A stretch of 64,000 bases of DNA, taken from NCBI GenBank assembly GCA_036426205.1, contig CM071573.1, positions 76,604,159 through 76,668,158 on the forward strand. Direction: 5' to 3'. Each line of letters begins with the position of its first letter. Position 1 is the first letter of the stretch. Below, piece by piece: positions 32,432 to 44,510 of the stretch. The stretch is from Ascaphus truei. Lineage: Eukaryota; Chordata; Amphibia; Anura; Ascaphidae. Under the pieces are notes generated by a model. It was not told the DNA's origin. It searched no databases and was given only the letters and a program-made list of their open reading frames with translations. The position numbers and the translations under genes are program-made.

Positions 32432-32524
32432 CGTGACAGAGATCCTCCTACGCTACACGTTTCCTGACGAAGCCGTAGTCCATATCCAGGCGAAACGCGT
32501 AGAGTGGGAGGATCTCTGTCACGT
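32432..32524 (+). ncRNA. Hammerhead ribozyme (type I) with long stem I
   Basis: CGTGACAGAGATCCTCC (32432-32448) is perfectly complementary to GGAGGATCTCTGTCACG (32508-32524), forming a 17-bp stem I. Inside it lie CTGACGA (32465-32471), a 3-bp stem II GCC/GGC (32473-32475 with 32490-32492), GAAA (32493-32496) and a minimal stem III ending in a GTA triplet. This is the layout of hammerheads in Penelope-like elements and metazoan retrozymes. The flanking sequence to about 32815 is probably the rest of the element. Confidence 0.85.
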
Positions 32525-32815
32525 TAGGGCACCAGCACCGATCAGCTCTCACACCGCGAGAATCAGAGCAGGTGTGACGTCACAGCTCCGACGGACGCAA
32601 CGGAGTACAGTCCATGCCGAGTACCCACTGACAACGGAAGACATCAAACTGAGAGGAGGTGGTGAGAGACATTGCGGTGCAGTGATCCTGCTTACACATT
32701 TGAGTGTTACATGCCTTGTTTATAGTGCACTATTGTAAGTGCGTTTGTTATATTTTATACATAAAACACTTTCCTTATATGACTGATCTGTGCTATGTAG
32801 TCTCTCTTTATCCTC
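32525..32815 (+). mobile_element. Body of the hammerhead-bearing element at 32.4 kb
   Basis: GC-richer sequence with cggacgcaacgg, then AT-rich sequence with taaaacactttcc. The order (ribozyme, GC-rich part, gtaagtg, T-rich part) resembles the insertion at 7985-8817. The right boundary is uncertain. Confidence 0.5.
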
Positions 32816-33084
32816 CTACATTTGGAAAATTCCCCCTGAGTCATTTGATGGGATCCTTGACTACTACACACCCTCAGTGAACTTCCAGCTGCAGCTACAC
32901 TATAAAAACCTGCCTTTTTGCACTAGTATCCTGTGAGTAGGCTGTGTATAGAGGCAAGTCTTCAGCAGTTTTTTCCACCATTGAAATACATCTGCACTTA
33001 AATTGTTTGTTTTGCTATCTTTTCTCCCCACATTCTCCCCCTGGACATATCACGGGACATATCAACCCATTATGAAAGCCCCAC

Positions 33085-33225
33085 AGAGCCCAGCTAGAGC
33101 TGCTACCGGCACCCCCTACAGAGGTAAGTATCTCGAGAAGAAGCGGGTGCCAGAGTTGAAATGAACGTGGTTCAGCTCAGTAGACCCCTGCTTCAAACAT
33201 ATAATGCAAATAAATAAAAGGAACG
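33085..33225. repeat. MITE family C fragment
   Basis: It shares gctaccggca, the block around ctacagaggtaagtatctc, and gttcagctc with 39365-39765. Confidence 0.65.
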
Positions 33226-33269
33226 CAGGATTGCTGATTTAACTGCTCTTACTATAAATGATCCTTTCC

Positions 33270-33450
33270 TTTGTTGTTGATGAAATCTCCTTTCCTCCAA
33301 TCTTAAGGGATATCCCTGTGTCTTTGTACTGCCCTTGGGAAGAATAGTTCTTTCTAAAGCTCCGTGTATTGATACCGAATATATTTGTATTTAGTTATCA
33401 TGTCCCCTCTTAGACACCTCTTTTCTAACGTAAACAAATCTAATATCTAG
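33270..33450 (-). repeat. Likely LINE (CR1-like) 3' sequence, reverse
   Basis: The segment agttatcatgtcccctctta followed by gacacctcttttctaacg resembles antisense 3' parts of CR1-type LINEs. No coding frame is readable. Confidence 0.35.
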
Positions 33451-34404
33451 TGTACAGTAGCAGATATGAGGGAGGGGAAAATCCCACAGAAAACAAAGCT
33501 GGAAACCAAGCATGCTATGGCTTGTTAAAAGGATGCTATGACAAAACAGATAGAATTCAAGAAAGGGATGATGTTATGTATACAGTATATATATGTGATG
33601 TGATGACATATTCATTGATCAGAAAACCACACGGGGAATTGATCTGGTTTGACAAATACTAATAATATATGTTATCGAGTTCCATACCAAGTATTCGACA
33701 TTTGACACTTAGCACATGTACTGTAAGAGATTTTTGCCCAGGCATCTATTTGATAAATATTGACATGCAAAAAAAAAAATGGCAGAAGGAACAACATAAC
33801 CATTAGTTGTAAAAAACTAACAAAAATGTGATGCGATAGTTGAGGTGAAAACAAAAAACAATTCCTACGCCCCTACTAATTGGGTTGAAATATACTAGTG
33901 ACAGGTTTACATTAAGAACATAAGTCTGTGTAACAAAGGAGTCATTTGGTTAAATATTTTGGTTAAAAAACATGATTCAAGCCGGATACCAGCTGCATAC
34001 GTCACAAAGGGAGGTGCGCAGGTAATAAGTACAGTATTTGTTTTCCATAATAGTTGAGGGGTGCCTCCTCTGGTCTGTGTAAATTCTGCTACTGGAGGGG
34101 TGCTATCTGGGAACTGATAGACTAAACAATATTTACAAAAGGAATCCCGATATCATGCACTCAAGAGGAGCCTCAACTGAATATAAACACAATATCACTT
34201 TAATCTAATCAATACAATCCTGAGCAAAAAAGGAGAGAACTAAATAAAATAATGAAAATCTACTAGAGCTGCGACTATATAGACTAACCCGGTTTCATCT
34301 GATACGTGACGACAAGACATGATGTTACTTAATAGGTATTTAGTCTGGGTCATGTAGTGTAAATCCTTGTTGTACCAAGGTAGTAATAAGACAGTCTCCC
34401 AAGG

Positions 34405-34565
34405 CAGGGGTGCTCACCTCCTGTCCTCAAGCTCCCCCCCTCCCCCCCAACGGGTCAGGTTTTAAGGATACCCATGCTTCAGCACAGGTGGCTCAATAAG
34501 TCCCTGCTTCAGAGGCTCAGTCCCTGTTGTAGGGGTTTGAGGAACTGAAGTTGAGAAGCTCTGCG
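34405..34565. repeat. Palindromic MITE family A, copy 6
   Basis: It contains caacgggtcaggttttaagg, gcttcagcacaggtggctca, and the end gaggaactgaagttgagaa. Confidence 0.75.
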
Positions 34566-35276
34566 TTAGGGGATAAGGGTTAACAAATAAACAAACAAAA
34601 TAAATTGTGAATATATATATAGAGAGAGATACAGTGAGAAATGCAGAGGAGAGAGTGGCAACTCGCAAGATGAGCTCCCATATAAAATACAAGTGGACCA
34701 GAGTACACTAAATGTTATATCTGGACAATAGGGACCTAGCCACTCAATTGCTGCACCACTATTGTTAGTGCAGTGTATCCACATATTGTAAGTGTGTGAA
34801 CCATCATACACTTACCTGTGAGTGAAAGTGCCTAGCTATAAGCAGTCCCTTGTTTTAAAGTTACTGTAGTTTTGATGTCCCAATCTTTTATTAACATTGA
34901 GTCAGAATATATATAAAATATTAAAACTAGTCTAATTTCATTAAAGGCTACAAAAGGGGAATATGCAATGGGACCTCCATGAACCTGCTTCAAAGATATG
35001 CAGGTAATAATGTATTCCTAATATTTATTGTAGACTCTACAGACACATACTGTAGGTATTGCATAAAATAACATGATCTAATATTGTTTCCTGAGGCATA
35101 TATATGTAAAGTGATGATTTGCCCAAAATACTAGGAATTCAAACTGGGTTCTCCAGCTTCAAAGCAGCATCTCGCTTCAAAGGCCACTTACTTATACTTT
35201 TAATAAGAGCACGGGAGCTCGACAGAAACCTACATGAGGTTTCAAACCTCTTCTTCTGAGGACACCTACGAAATAC

Positions 35277-35312
<36 letters not shown>

Positions 35313-36950
35313 TAATTTATTTACTCCATCATGTTGTTTAAAGACTGGAGTTGAGAACCCATGACAGAAACATTTAACAATTTAATTGGATAGAAATGTA
35401 ATGTTGCTGTCTAACACAGGACTCCATCCAGAGCTAAACACATCTTGCTACAATAAAAAAAAAAAATCTGGACTTCAATTTGGGAGCCTCCATCTGAAAA
35501 GCTTTGTTTTGTTTGTGTGTTTGTACAGCACATGTCATATTTTAGATATCCGTGACATAAGCAGGGGGAACATATCAAACAGGCGACATTAATGCCATGT
35601 AGCCCATCTGTTATTAAGTATTCTGTCCTTTAGCCTCCATATCAAATGTAATAAACTTATTTTCGCTGACATGAGATTCAGAGGGAGAGAAAGTTAATGC
35701 CAGATCAGGCCTGTTCATTTCATTGCTACACAGAATTTGTTTTTCTCCAAGAAATGCAAAAATTGACACATTTCATTATCATGTCCGAATTAAGTAACTT
35801 CTCCCCTCACGCCTCATATTGATCCACGCTTGTTTTCTTATCAGTTACCGCTGCACGCGCACTGCAGCAAAAGTCGGCAAAGTACTGTATCTTGATATAC
35901 TGTATGGCTGTTGAATTATTTAAATCGTTCAAGGGTGATGAGGTCGTGAGGTCTGGAATTCTCATGGAGCAACTATAAAGACTGTGTATGAAGAACAGTC
36001 ATGTTGGTCCATTGCAAGGTTTTATTATCTGTGCCTAGCACATACTTGAAAACAAGAGGTAACTCTCAATGTATTACTTCCTAGTAAAACATTTTTTATA
36101 AATAAATTATTCTCTGCCAAATAAATGATGTGGTTTATTTAATTCACCAACACGAAGTCTGTGCTAGTTATAGTATTTATCTAATAATGTGATACAGTGT
36201 CCGTAATTAACAGTTTTTCTTGATGTCTGGCATCACATGTAAATAAGAAGTTTCTTCAATTAACATGCTCATATCTGGAGACAAATAGTGGGGAAAAAGC
36301 TAATATACCGTAATAGACACCATTAACATCATGGATTGAATTTATAATCCCCCAACTCTTACTATCCAACTACATACTTACTCCCATATGGCTTGCTGAT
36401 GCAAACAAAGTCAAAGCAACGTATTCTACTTTGATACATTAAAATTAGGGCGCGAACAACATCATCTTTTTGCAGAACCACTCTATATGAGAGCTTGCTG
36501 CATAAAGATAAATGTGTTGCAGTTATAATTGTAAACCACTGCAGAAATCTCTCATCTTCTGAGATTGAACAATATGAAACTATTAGTTTTTGGCTAGTGT
36601 CCCAATTCAATGATATGACAATAAATTAAGATCATTCTGGGAGTTCAGGAACAAGCTCTGCAGTTGTCTGTACCATACAGGTTTTAATCAGTTGGAAAAT
36701 TATGATTATATTGTCCAATATACCTAAGGGGGCCAATGTTATTCTATGCCCCTGATACATTAATATCCATTCTTCTTTTTATTAAAAAATGATCATTATA
36801 TCTAAATATAACTCTTTTATCACCGCATGGCAACCTAATTCCAAGCTATTGCACATGAAGGCTTGTGAAAAACCCTTAACCTAGTAGTTATAAATACTTT
36901 AACAAGATTTGCTTATAGAGGATGTTAGGGAATATTTACAGTAACTGTGA
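34566..36950. other. Intronic sequence, mostly unique
   Basis: It includes a TA run at 35279-35309 and an antisense hammerhead-like remnant near 35232-35268 (complement AGAAGAAGAGGTTTGAAACC). The stretch 35580-35900 is repeat-free and could hold a conserved element. No exon seen. Confidence 0.35.
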
Positions 36951-36955
36951 TAGCA

Positions 36956-37470
36956 TTAAAGGTGCAATCCAACCGTTTTTTATGTTTATATATTTTTTAC
37001 ATAGAATTGAAGCAGGGGTCTCCGGAGCTGAAGCCCATTTGTCTCAGCTCTGGGAACCCCCTGCTTCTCCAGGTACTTACCTCCGTATATGGAGACAAAA
37101 AAAACAGCGCACAACGCAAAAAGTGAAGTATGAAAATAACAAGTGTATATTGATAAAAGGGATAAATATTCTGCGTACATCAAGGTACTAGGACATAAGA
37201 TCACTGTTATCACTAGAGGTTTATTAGTTGCGCACAATATATTTTGTTCACTTACCTCCGTAGGTGATGCCAGTATCTCCTTAAAGTTTAAAGCTCCCGC
37301 GTCACATGGGCCAATAGGAAGCCACGCTGGATGACGTCACGGGACCTTTGAAAAGCGGCCTGAACGTGATCCCTGCTAGCTGAGAAGAATGGCTACCAGC
37401 ACCACCGATGGAGGTTACTATCTCCAGAAGCAGGGGATCCCCGAAGCTGAAATGAATGGGGTTCAGATAC
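36956..37470. repeat. MITE family C, copy with a nested insertion
   Basis: It starts TTAAAGGTGCAATCCAACCG, matching the complement of the end of 39365-39765 (CTTGGATTGCTCCTTTAA). It contains gcaggggtctccggagctga and its inverted partner near 37430. A 162-bp insert lies at 37088-37249. Confidence 0.75.
37088..37249. mobile_element. 162-bp insertion with 13-bp TSD
   Basis: ACTTACCTCCGTA is duplicated at 37075-37087 and 37250-37262. The insert starts tatggagacaaaaaaaacag and has no ORF. The TSD length suggests target-primed retroposition. Confidence 0.8.
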
Positions 37471-37479
37471 GGAGACCCA

Positions 37480-37818
37480 TGGGGGGTGCGAGATTTTTTT
37501 GGGGGGTGGAGAGGGGCGGCTTTTACAGGGGCCCCGTGCTCTTCCGCAATGCATTTAAATTAAATGCCTGGGGGCAGGTGTGAGGCCTCTGTAAGTCTCT
37601 CTTACCTGGTCTCAGCCTCCTCTTCGGTAATGCATCGCCATGACAATGCAGCATCAAATGACGCCACCGGGTCATATGGCAACACGTTGCCATGGCAATG
37701 TGACGTTATGACGTTGTGATATTGCCATGTCACGGAGCCGGTAAAAAGGGAGGGGGGGGCGTGTGAGCAGCGGGGGAAAACAGACAAGAGGGCGCAAGCG
37801 GAAAAGTTTGCGCACCCC
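37480..37818. repeat. hAT-like GC-rich MITE, related to 26373-26682
   Basis: The right end AAGTTTGCGCACCCCTG is identical in style to the hAT MITE at 26.4 kb. The left end is ggggtgcgagatt. The interior shares gcatttaaattaaatgcc and aatgacgcc. The target duplication is not clear. Confidence 0.65.
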
Positions 37819-37972
37819 TGCCCATTTGGTAAATGTGAGCTCTAACGCCCAGTCCATATCTCCCTTAAAACTATATGAAAGGAGTAGCAAGCATTTTAAA
37901 ACATACATTATTGTGTGTGATATTGTGTCTGCATCTATGAGATGTTTAATGTTCTGTAACATTGTCACACTT

Positions 37973-38246
37973 AGGCTGAGTCCATGGTGTGGAAGATCGT
38001 GCGGAGGCGTCCACGCGGGGCACAATCAGATTGCCTTAGGGCATTGATTGCGCCCATAGCGCACGTGGGCGGAGGCAGGAGGGGGCATGCTTTGCGCAAG
38101 AAATCCGTTGAAACTGATTTCTCGGCGCGACACGCAGGTCACGGAAGCGGTTCGCCCAATGAGGGCGAACCAGCTCCGTGACGCCCCTAGGCACACCCCT
38201 AGGAACACCCCCCACGGCCCTTCTACCATGTACAGGGGCCTTAGGG
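37973..38246. repeat. GC-rich MITE
   Basis: Ends ttaggctgagtccatggtg and (complement) ctaaggcccctgtacatgg are inverted repeats. It contains gttcgcccaatgagggcgaac, a perfect short palindrome shared with other GC-rich copies. Confidence 0.6.
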
Positions 38247-39360
38247 TGATACGTATCATACTACACCAGATTTATTAAAGAAGAACATGTCCATGTTTTT
38301 CAATGGGATTTATCTCTTTCAAAAGTCTGGCGCAATATTTGCACCACCTTTTGCCCAGCTTTTTCACTCAGTAGACTTTGAATGAGCCGTATTTTTGCAC
38401 CGGAAGGTGTCTTACAGAATAGCACCACTTCATAATAATGGTTTTATGTGTAATTTCTGCTCAAGGTGTCCACTCAAGACATATTTATTACACTGGGATT
38501 GTGCTCTTGCGCTTCTCCTTTCCCTTTAAAATGCTGCAGGAAGTGCTCATCTAATCACCAAGCGCAGAGAACATGTCTGGTCTCTATGTACAAGAAACAA
38601 ATATCAATAAATATGCAAATGATTGCTGCTCCGTAGATTAGACATAGCATGCATTGCATAGTAATCAGACTCATGCATATGCATTGGGATAGACACATCG
38701 CTTAAATAATCTCTGACCTAATAAACCTTTGATAGACCTGCAAAGTGGGACATTGCAAAGCTTGGAAGATCTCACCAGCGGAGAGTAAGCTGGGAATATT
38801 GAGTGACCTTGTAATAAAAATGATGTTGATCTGTTCTGGAGTAGGGTAAGCGAAAAGTTTGTGTTTTCTGCTCATTGAGAGGAAATGAAATTAATTGCTA
38901 TGTGTGTTACCCTCCCCCCCATAACTCCCTGTCCCCCCACTGCTGTAGGAGCCTGTTTGTGCTCGAGAACCCCTCCAGCAATGTGCTATAAAAGGAAAGA
39001 ATGACACACTTGCTCACGCTTTCTGCTTTGCACTCTGATCTGTAAGCACTTTTATCTCTATATGATTCCCAACATAACACTGAAATTGCAAGCTCTTTGA
39101 AGTCAGGATTTCCATCTCTCCATGCTTACTTACCTTTATTTCTCATTCCTGTGGAGCATCATCTCTCTATACAGAATTTTACATATTCTGTGTGCTTAAG
39201 CTGGAAGGAGCTGCAATATACTGGAGCTACAGAATGTAATAATACTAAAGGGCCGTGGTTTAGGTTTGCCAATGCAATTATTCTGCATGGCAGTAGGTGC
39301 TAACATTTCCGCTCCCACGTATTAAAGCCGGCAAACCAAGCACGTTTTTTTTTTTGCCAG
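38247..39360. other. Intronic sequence, no recognised gene
   Basis: Composition is ordinary. atttattaaagaagaac and neighbouring words near 38270 suggest an old repeat. I find nothing else. Confidence 0.4.
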
Positions 39361-39364
39361 GGTT

Positions 39365-39765
39365 GAAGTTGGTGGTCTCCGGAGCTGAGCCCAATTAAAA
39401 ACAGGTCAGAGGGCCGCCTTCTTCCGGAGATACTTACCTCCATAGGAGGTGCCGGTAGCTGCTCTGCTCGGCTATCTGGGGTCACATTATGGCAGAGTTT
39501 CAACGCTCACGCGCCATGTGGGCCAATATGAAGCCGGGACATCATCAGGTTCGTCTTTTTATTGGCCCGTGTGTGACGTGAGAGCTTTAAACTTTAAAGG
39601 CCGGCTAGCTCAGGCAGCGCGGCTACCGGCATCTACTACAGAGGTAAGTATCTCCGGAAACAGGGGGTCCCCAGAGCTGAAATTAATGGGGTTCAGCTCC
39701 GGCGACAACCTGCTTTTATAATTGGTAAAAATAAAATAAAAAGAGCTTGGATTGCTCCTTTAAAC
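39365..39765. repeat. MITE family C, second copy
   Basis: Inverted arms: ggtctccggagctgagccc pairs with ggttcagctccggcgac. The terminus is ttggattgctcctttaa. Confidence 0.75.
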
Positions 39766-39990
39766 ACAACTGTGTTACCTTTAACGTTGATTGGATTCTC
39801 TGACAATTCCCTTGCTTTCTAGTTATATTTGCCAGCTGCAAGTTTGGCATTAATTCAAACAATGTGTAATTTAAACAAAATAGGGCAGGATTACTATCGA
39901 CTCGTAACGTATATATATATTTATTTTTTGTTTAATTAGACTTATTACACTGTCTGCGACATTAATAAAATAGTAGGGTGTATGTATCCC

Positions 39991-40471
39991 TGTTGCAGGG
40001 TACATGCAACCACACACGCGGGTTCTTTGGATAAGGCTTATTTATTTGAGCCTTAAAACATACAGCACACCAAAAACAAATAGCTTCTCATTAGCAAACA
40101 AAAGAAAATAGCTTCTTCTTCAGCAGACAAAACAAAATAGCTTCTTTTTAGCAGACAGAACAAAATAGCTTCTCTTTAGCAGACAAAACAAAAATAAGGC
40201 AGCTTCTCTTTTGTATGCAGGAGACAGACAGTTCATCACACATGTACTTTGCAACACAGACCTTACAGCAGTAATCTTCTCAGCATTTTCAGTCCTGTCT
40301 CCTCACCAGCTCTCTTGCATGTGTGTACAGCCTGGGGTTTTAACACCTTGATTATGCAGCTGGGGTCAGACTAATTAAGCAGCCCTTCTCAACTTAAGCT
40401 CGTCACTGCTGCACTGCAAGCCTAAACATAGGTTTTCCAGGCATACAGACGAGGCCACGATTATCCTAACA
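39991..40471 (-). mobile_element. Solo LTR, reverse copy of the 1487-1947 family
   Basis: It starts TGTTGCAGGGTACATGCAAC (the complement of the right end of the first copy). It shares aaggcttatttatt, agcctggg(g)ttttaacac, and cataggttttccaggcata. It is more diverged and has a local expansion of the aaaatagcttct motif. I see no clear 5-bp duplication. Confidence 0.75.
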
Positions 40472-40519
40472 CTTGCTTTAAACTAGACGGGTTACATTCA
40501 GGGTATGTGCTGGGTATGT

Positions 40520-40709
40520 GCTGGGCTAGTTTGAGGCACGTTTAAGGCATTTCTGCATTGACTAACGACCCATAGGATTAACACAGCAGGGGTCATTGGC
40601 AGTCCCATTCAGTTTGAATGGGACTGTCAGGGACCCCCGCTGTTAATCTGATGGGCCATTAATCAATGCAGAAATGCTGGGGCTAGTTTAAGGCACGTTT
40701 AAGGCATTT
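40520..40709. repeat. Palindromic repeat between 33-bp direct repeats
   Basis: Direct repeats of gctgggctagttt and following bases occur at 40520-40552 and 40676-40709. They enclose a palindrome with gcagtcccattc and gaatgggactgtc at its centre. Confidence 0.75.
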
Positions 40710-41224
40710 ATTCAGGCTGTACCTGGGTCTTTTTGGCGATTGCCACTGGTTTGTGTTAGAATAGTCGCAGTCTCTACTGTATGGCTGGTGACGTTCATTC
40801 ACCCTGTCACATTCCCATAAATGGAATTATTACTATACAAACCTTCATTAATCAGTATCCCTCATTCTTAAATAGCTGTGTCAAATGTATAACTTACATT
40901 GTGTACCTGTCAAATTTAGCAAAGTTTTACTTGAGGTCGATGTGTTCTCTAGCTGTGGTGCTTTGGTTTTGGTTTCACCTAAAGTGGTCCCTTTTCTTTC
41001 TCCTTAAAGGAAAAATGGGAATAAAATGAAAAAAAAAATGGTTTAGATTTAACATGGTCTGAGTGCAATCAGATTGAAATTGCCGGTGAACGACTACTTC
41101 TGACCATATTGTGTAAGCCTCAAAAGTTTGGACAAGGATGTTGACATTAAATATATATATTTTATTGTGTTGGCATGACTGCTGTGTTATGGGGGCTATA
41201 CTGCACATACAGTATTCTGGTCAT

Positions 41225-41880
41225 GCTTTAAAATTCAACCACTATGGAAGGAAGTGCCTGCCTTAATATATAGGATCTTGAAGGTCAATATACCCATTTT
41301 CCTCTTTATACTTTTAAAGCTTTACACTCTTCTGCTCCTCCTTACTGTACATCTCAGCCCTAATTTGTCACTATACACCCTCCCGACTCTTGTGTTCTGT
41401 TTAAGGATGTCTTCTCTCTACCCCTTTTATATCTAAAGCCCTCTCCCACCTTAAACCCTTATCACTGACTGCCCCACACTCTGGAATGCCCTTCCCCTGA
41501 ATACCCGACTAGCACCCTCTCTATCCACCTTTAAGACCCAACTCAAAACACACCTGCTTAAGGAAGCATATGAATAGCTCTATGAGTGATAGTTTTACAC
41601 CGTATATATAAACCATAGCTCCTTGCAGACGCACGTACCAGAACGCCCTCCTACTGTCTCTGTGTGTCCTTCCTACCAATCAATTAGATTGTTAGCTCTT
41701 TGGAGCAGGGACTCCCTTTCCAAAATGTTCTTTTATGTCTGAAGCACTTCTCCCCTTTATGTCTTATTTATATTATTTGTTATTTATATTATTGTCACGT
41801 GTATTACTGCTATGAAGAGCTATTTACATTAATGGCGCTAAATAAATAAAGACATACATACATACATACATACATACCCC
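41225..41880 (+). pseudogene. LINE 3' end (CR1/L2/Rex-like) with CATA tail, copy 1
   Basis: It carries the remnant of the ORF2 C-terminus (degraded WNALPLN...APSLSTFKTQLKTHL), then a 3' UTR with agattgttagctctttggag. It ends in tggcgctaaataaataaagacatacatacatac. The same 3' end recurs at 47455 and 48195. Confidence 0.8.
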
Positions 41881-42189
41881 ATGGTCCAGTATACACAATA
41901 TTAGGGAGCCCCAGAGACAGCCAAAATAAAAATGAAGCCCAAATCATCTCACAAAGTTTAAATGCTACTGGGAGAATCATTGCCAAGAGCTAGAAACAAA
42001 CTGCCCCTCCCTCTCTACATCAAGTAAATAATACCATGTGTCATATACTGTAGTATATATGGAAAAACTCTCTGCTTATTTAAAAGGTTCATCGTTTTTG
42101 GTGACTTGGGTCTCTTGGTTCTGGCATGCTGGTATATCTCCGTAGTTATATTCAAATACTATGGACTCTGTGATGTATACAATGTTAAA

Positions 42190-42379
42190 ACCGATGCATA
42201 ATATATTGTACATGTACAAATGCTGTACTCCCCCCATCCCCCCTACTTCCCCCCACCTGTGATTTTACCCAATTCCATGTGTCGATGTACCCCACTACTT
42301 TTACTTTTGTGTATCCCTCCCCAATAACCCTGCAAAACGATTATAAAAATAGTAAATATATATATATCTATATATATTA

Positions 42380-42420
<41 letters not shown>
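42190..42420 (+). repeat. L1-like 3' tail and TA repeat
   Basis: C-rich tract, then ccaataaccctgcaaaacg and A-rich sequence, followed by a long TA run (42357-42418). It looks like the 3' end of an old LINE, but no target duplication was found. Confidence 0.4.
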
Positions 42421-42422
<2 letters not shown>

Positions 42423-42730
42423 CTGTTATTCTATGAACTATGCTGACAACAAACATGGAGCATGTTGATTTCCCCCCCTAGGACTGAATAACAATATGTA
42501 AGATTATCTAAACATGATTGATGTCTATTGGCTGCACAAATATTGGACTGCAATTCTGTGGTTATGTGACCTCAATTGAGGTCTCAATGACTAATGTAAC
42601 AAATACATGCTGAAAACAACGTGTTATATTGATTTTATGTTTAGGCATTTTGCTTTACTGGATTATGGTCTACATTTTGCTTATTACATGGTGTGTGATA
42701 TTTTTTCTATGTTTTTAATGCTTGCATGTA

Positions 42731-43095
42731 TTAAAGCAGCAGTCCAGGCTGCCGTTTACCCCCCTCCCCCTCCCCCCTTTAATATGTGCATCAATACAAT
42801 CCACACAATAAGTAATTAGCTAAGTTGCCGATTGATCGGCGAAGATTCGGCTCGGGTGTTTACTAAATGGCTGTCAGTGCAGCAGAAGAGGACCAAAGAT
42901 GCAAAGTTCTGTGGGGGATGATCATGTGAATAGGCTGTCATTAGATACAATTGGTGCACTGTTAGAGAGAGGGCAGGGCTCAAAAAGGGGTGTGCCACAG
43001 CCTGTTTCAGAAGACAAAGGGGATGTGACTTTGTAAATAGTTGCTATAGAAAACAAAAATGCTTGTTACATTAAAATACATAAAAAATGTAATTC
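42731..43095 (+). repeat. MITE family B, second copy
   Basis: It starts ttaaagcagcagtccaggctg and contains gatacaattggtgcact, both reversed in 1-268. Confidence 0.7.
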
Positions 43096-43489
43096 AGATT
43101 ATTTTTAAATGCTACAAGTATTTTCTCCTAGTACAGAATTAATTCATTAAAAAAACACACATATAGGATATCCGAATCTTTAGGTGACTGCCTCCTCTAT
43201 GGAGCAATATTTTTATTATTCGCTGTTTCTTAGTTATGTACAGTTTACACTTTGCGCTCTCTTTGGTTTTAACTCTATGGTGACCTACAGGGTATGTAAA
43301 CTAGGTATGATTCACAACTGCTGTTGTCTTGGTAAGGGTCCAGGCTTGGACCAAAATATCAATCATCGTTGTATCAATAAATGTAACCACTTTGGAAGAC
43401 CTAAAAGTGCAAAACTTCTGTTCAGATCATCTCTCTGATTCACCCAGGCAATTGTGCTATGTAACCGTGTGTTCCCCATTTCTATCTTC

Positions 43490-43660
43490 TAATACAACGG
43501 AAATAGCAGTGTTAGTCCAGTTGCGATTGCGCAGAATAAATTAGTTCTTCAGTATTAGGTGATACCTTTTTTATTTGGACTAACAATTTATGTCATAGGA
43601 CAAGCTTTCGAAAGTTTTCCTCTCTTCTTCAGGTCAGCAATACTGATATACTGTACAAAG
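43490..43660 (-). mobile_element. Penelope-like element 3' tail (reverse)
   Basis: On the minus strand it reads CTGAAGAAGAGAGG...CGAAAGCTTGTCC, then gttagtccaaataaaaaagg, tcacctaatactgaag and gactaacactgctatttcc. This layout is typical of Penelope-like 3' ends in vertebrates, with a degenerate hammerhead-like fold. Confidence 0.75.
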
Positions 43661-43876
43661 GTTTCTACGACTTAGACAGGGATTGGGAAAGAAAAAAGAA
43701 AAAAGAAGAATAAAGAATTCCAGGCACTGGAAGGGTGTTAAAACTGAGATAAAGAAGGTGAGAATTATGGAGGGGGGGGGGCTGTACATCAACAGCAGCA
43801 CACAGGGGGGAAAGGATGCTGGGAGGGGGAGGGTGGGGGGGGAAGGTATGGGATGGCACAATGACAGGGAGGACCA

Positions 43877-44230
43877 TTACAACAAATTATGATAGTGTGT
43901 CAGAAACCCCATGTCTGCATTAAGTCCACTTGTTTTGGTGTGAAAGAGTCTTATCATTCTGAACTCAAATGTTTTCCGTTCTTGGGTGCGTTTGAACATT
44001 CCATTGAGGATTTTGATTTTTAAATAATGTATGGAATGGTCTGGCTGTGAGAAATGATCTCCCACAGGTGAGCAATATCTTCCTTCTTCGTGATGGAGTA
44101 TGGAGTGTCTGTGCATATACATTCTTCCTTGAAGTTTTTGGCTGGTTTCCCAATGTAGCATCCTTGGTCACATTTGTTGCACTGAATCATATACACCACG
44201 TTCCTGGATGGGCAGCTCACTACCAGATCA
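43877..44230 (-). pseudogene. Penelope-like GIY-YIG endonuclease domain, frameshifted
   Basis: On the minus strand the first frame reads NVVYMIQCNKC and CYIGK, the GIY-YIG signature as found in Neptune/Penelope elements. After about 44130 the match moves to a second frame with MYMHRHSI, VGDHF and KTFEFRMIRLF, then SGLNADMGF, which is the usual C-terminal part. At least one frameshift is present. This domain cuts target DNA during insertion and sits C-terminal to the RT. The tail at 43490-43660 lies downstream in the same orientation. Confidence 0.85.
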
Positions 44231-44235
44231 TTCCA

Positions 44236-44510
44236 TAAATTATTTAAAAATCAAAATCCTCAATGGAATGTTCAAACGCACTCAAGAATAGAAAACATTT
44301 GAACTCAGAATGATAAGACTCTTTGACACCAAAACAAGTGGACCTAATGCAGACATGGGGTTTCTGACACACTATCATAATTTGTTGTAATGGTCCTCCC
44401 TGCCATTGTGCCATCCCATGCCTTCCCCCCGCCCTCACCCTCCCAGCATCCTCTTCCCCCTCTGTGCTGCTGTGGATGTACAACCCCCCTCCCCCGCAAG
44501 ACTCGCAAGA
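44236..44510 (+). mobile_element. Inverted copy of the Penelope 3' coding end
   Basis: The plus strand here repeats, in inverted order, about 43770-44035: tttaaaaatcaaaatcctca, gaatgataagactcttt and gacatggggtttctgacac. Some substitutions separate the arms. The GIY-YIG core (44036-44235) is the unpaired loop. Confidence 0.8.

Noticed and set aside
36362..36610. 82-codon minus-strand ORF
   Set aside because: No similarity to the missing NRG3 EGF N-terminal exon. Cysteine spacing is wrong.
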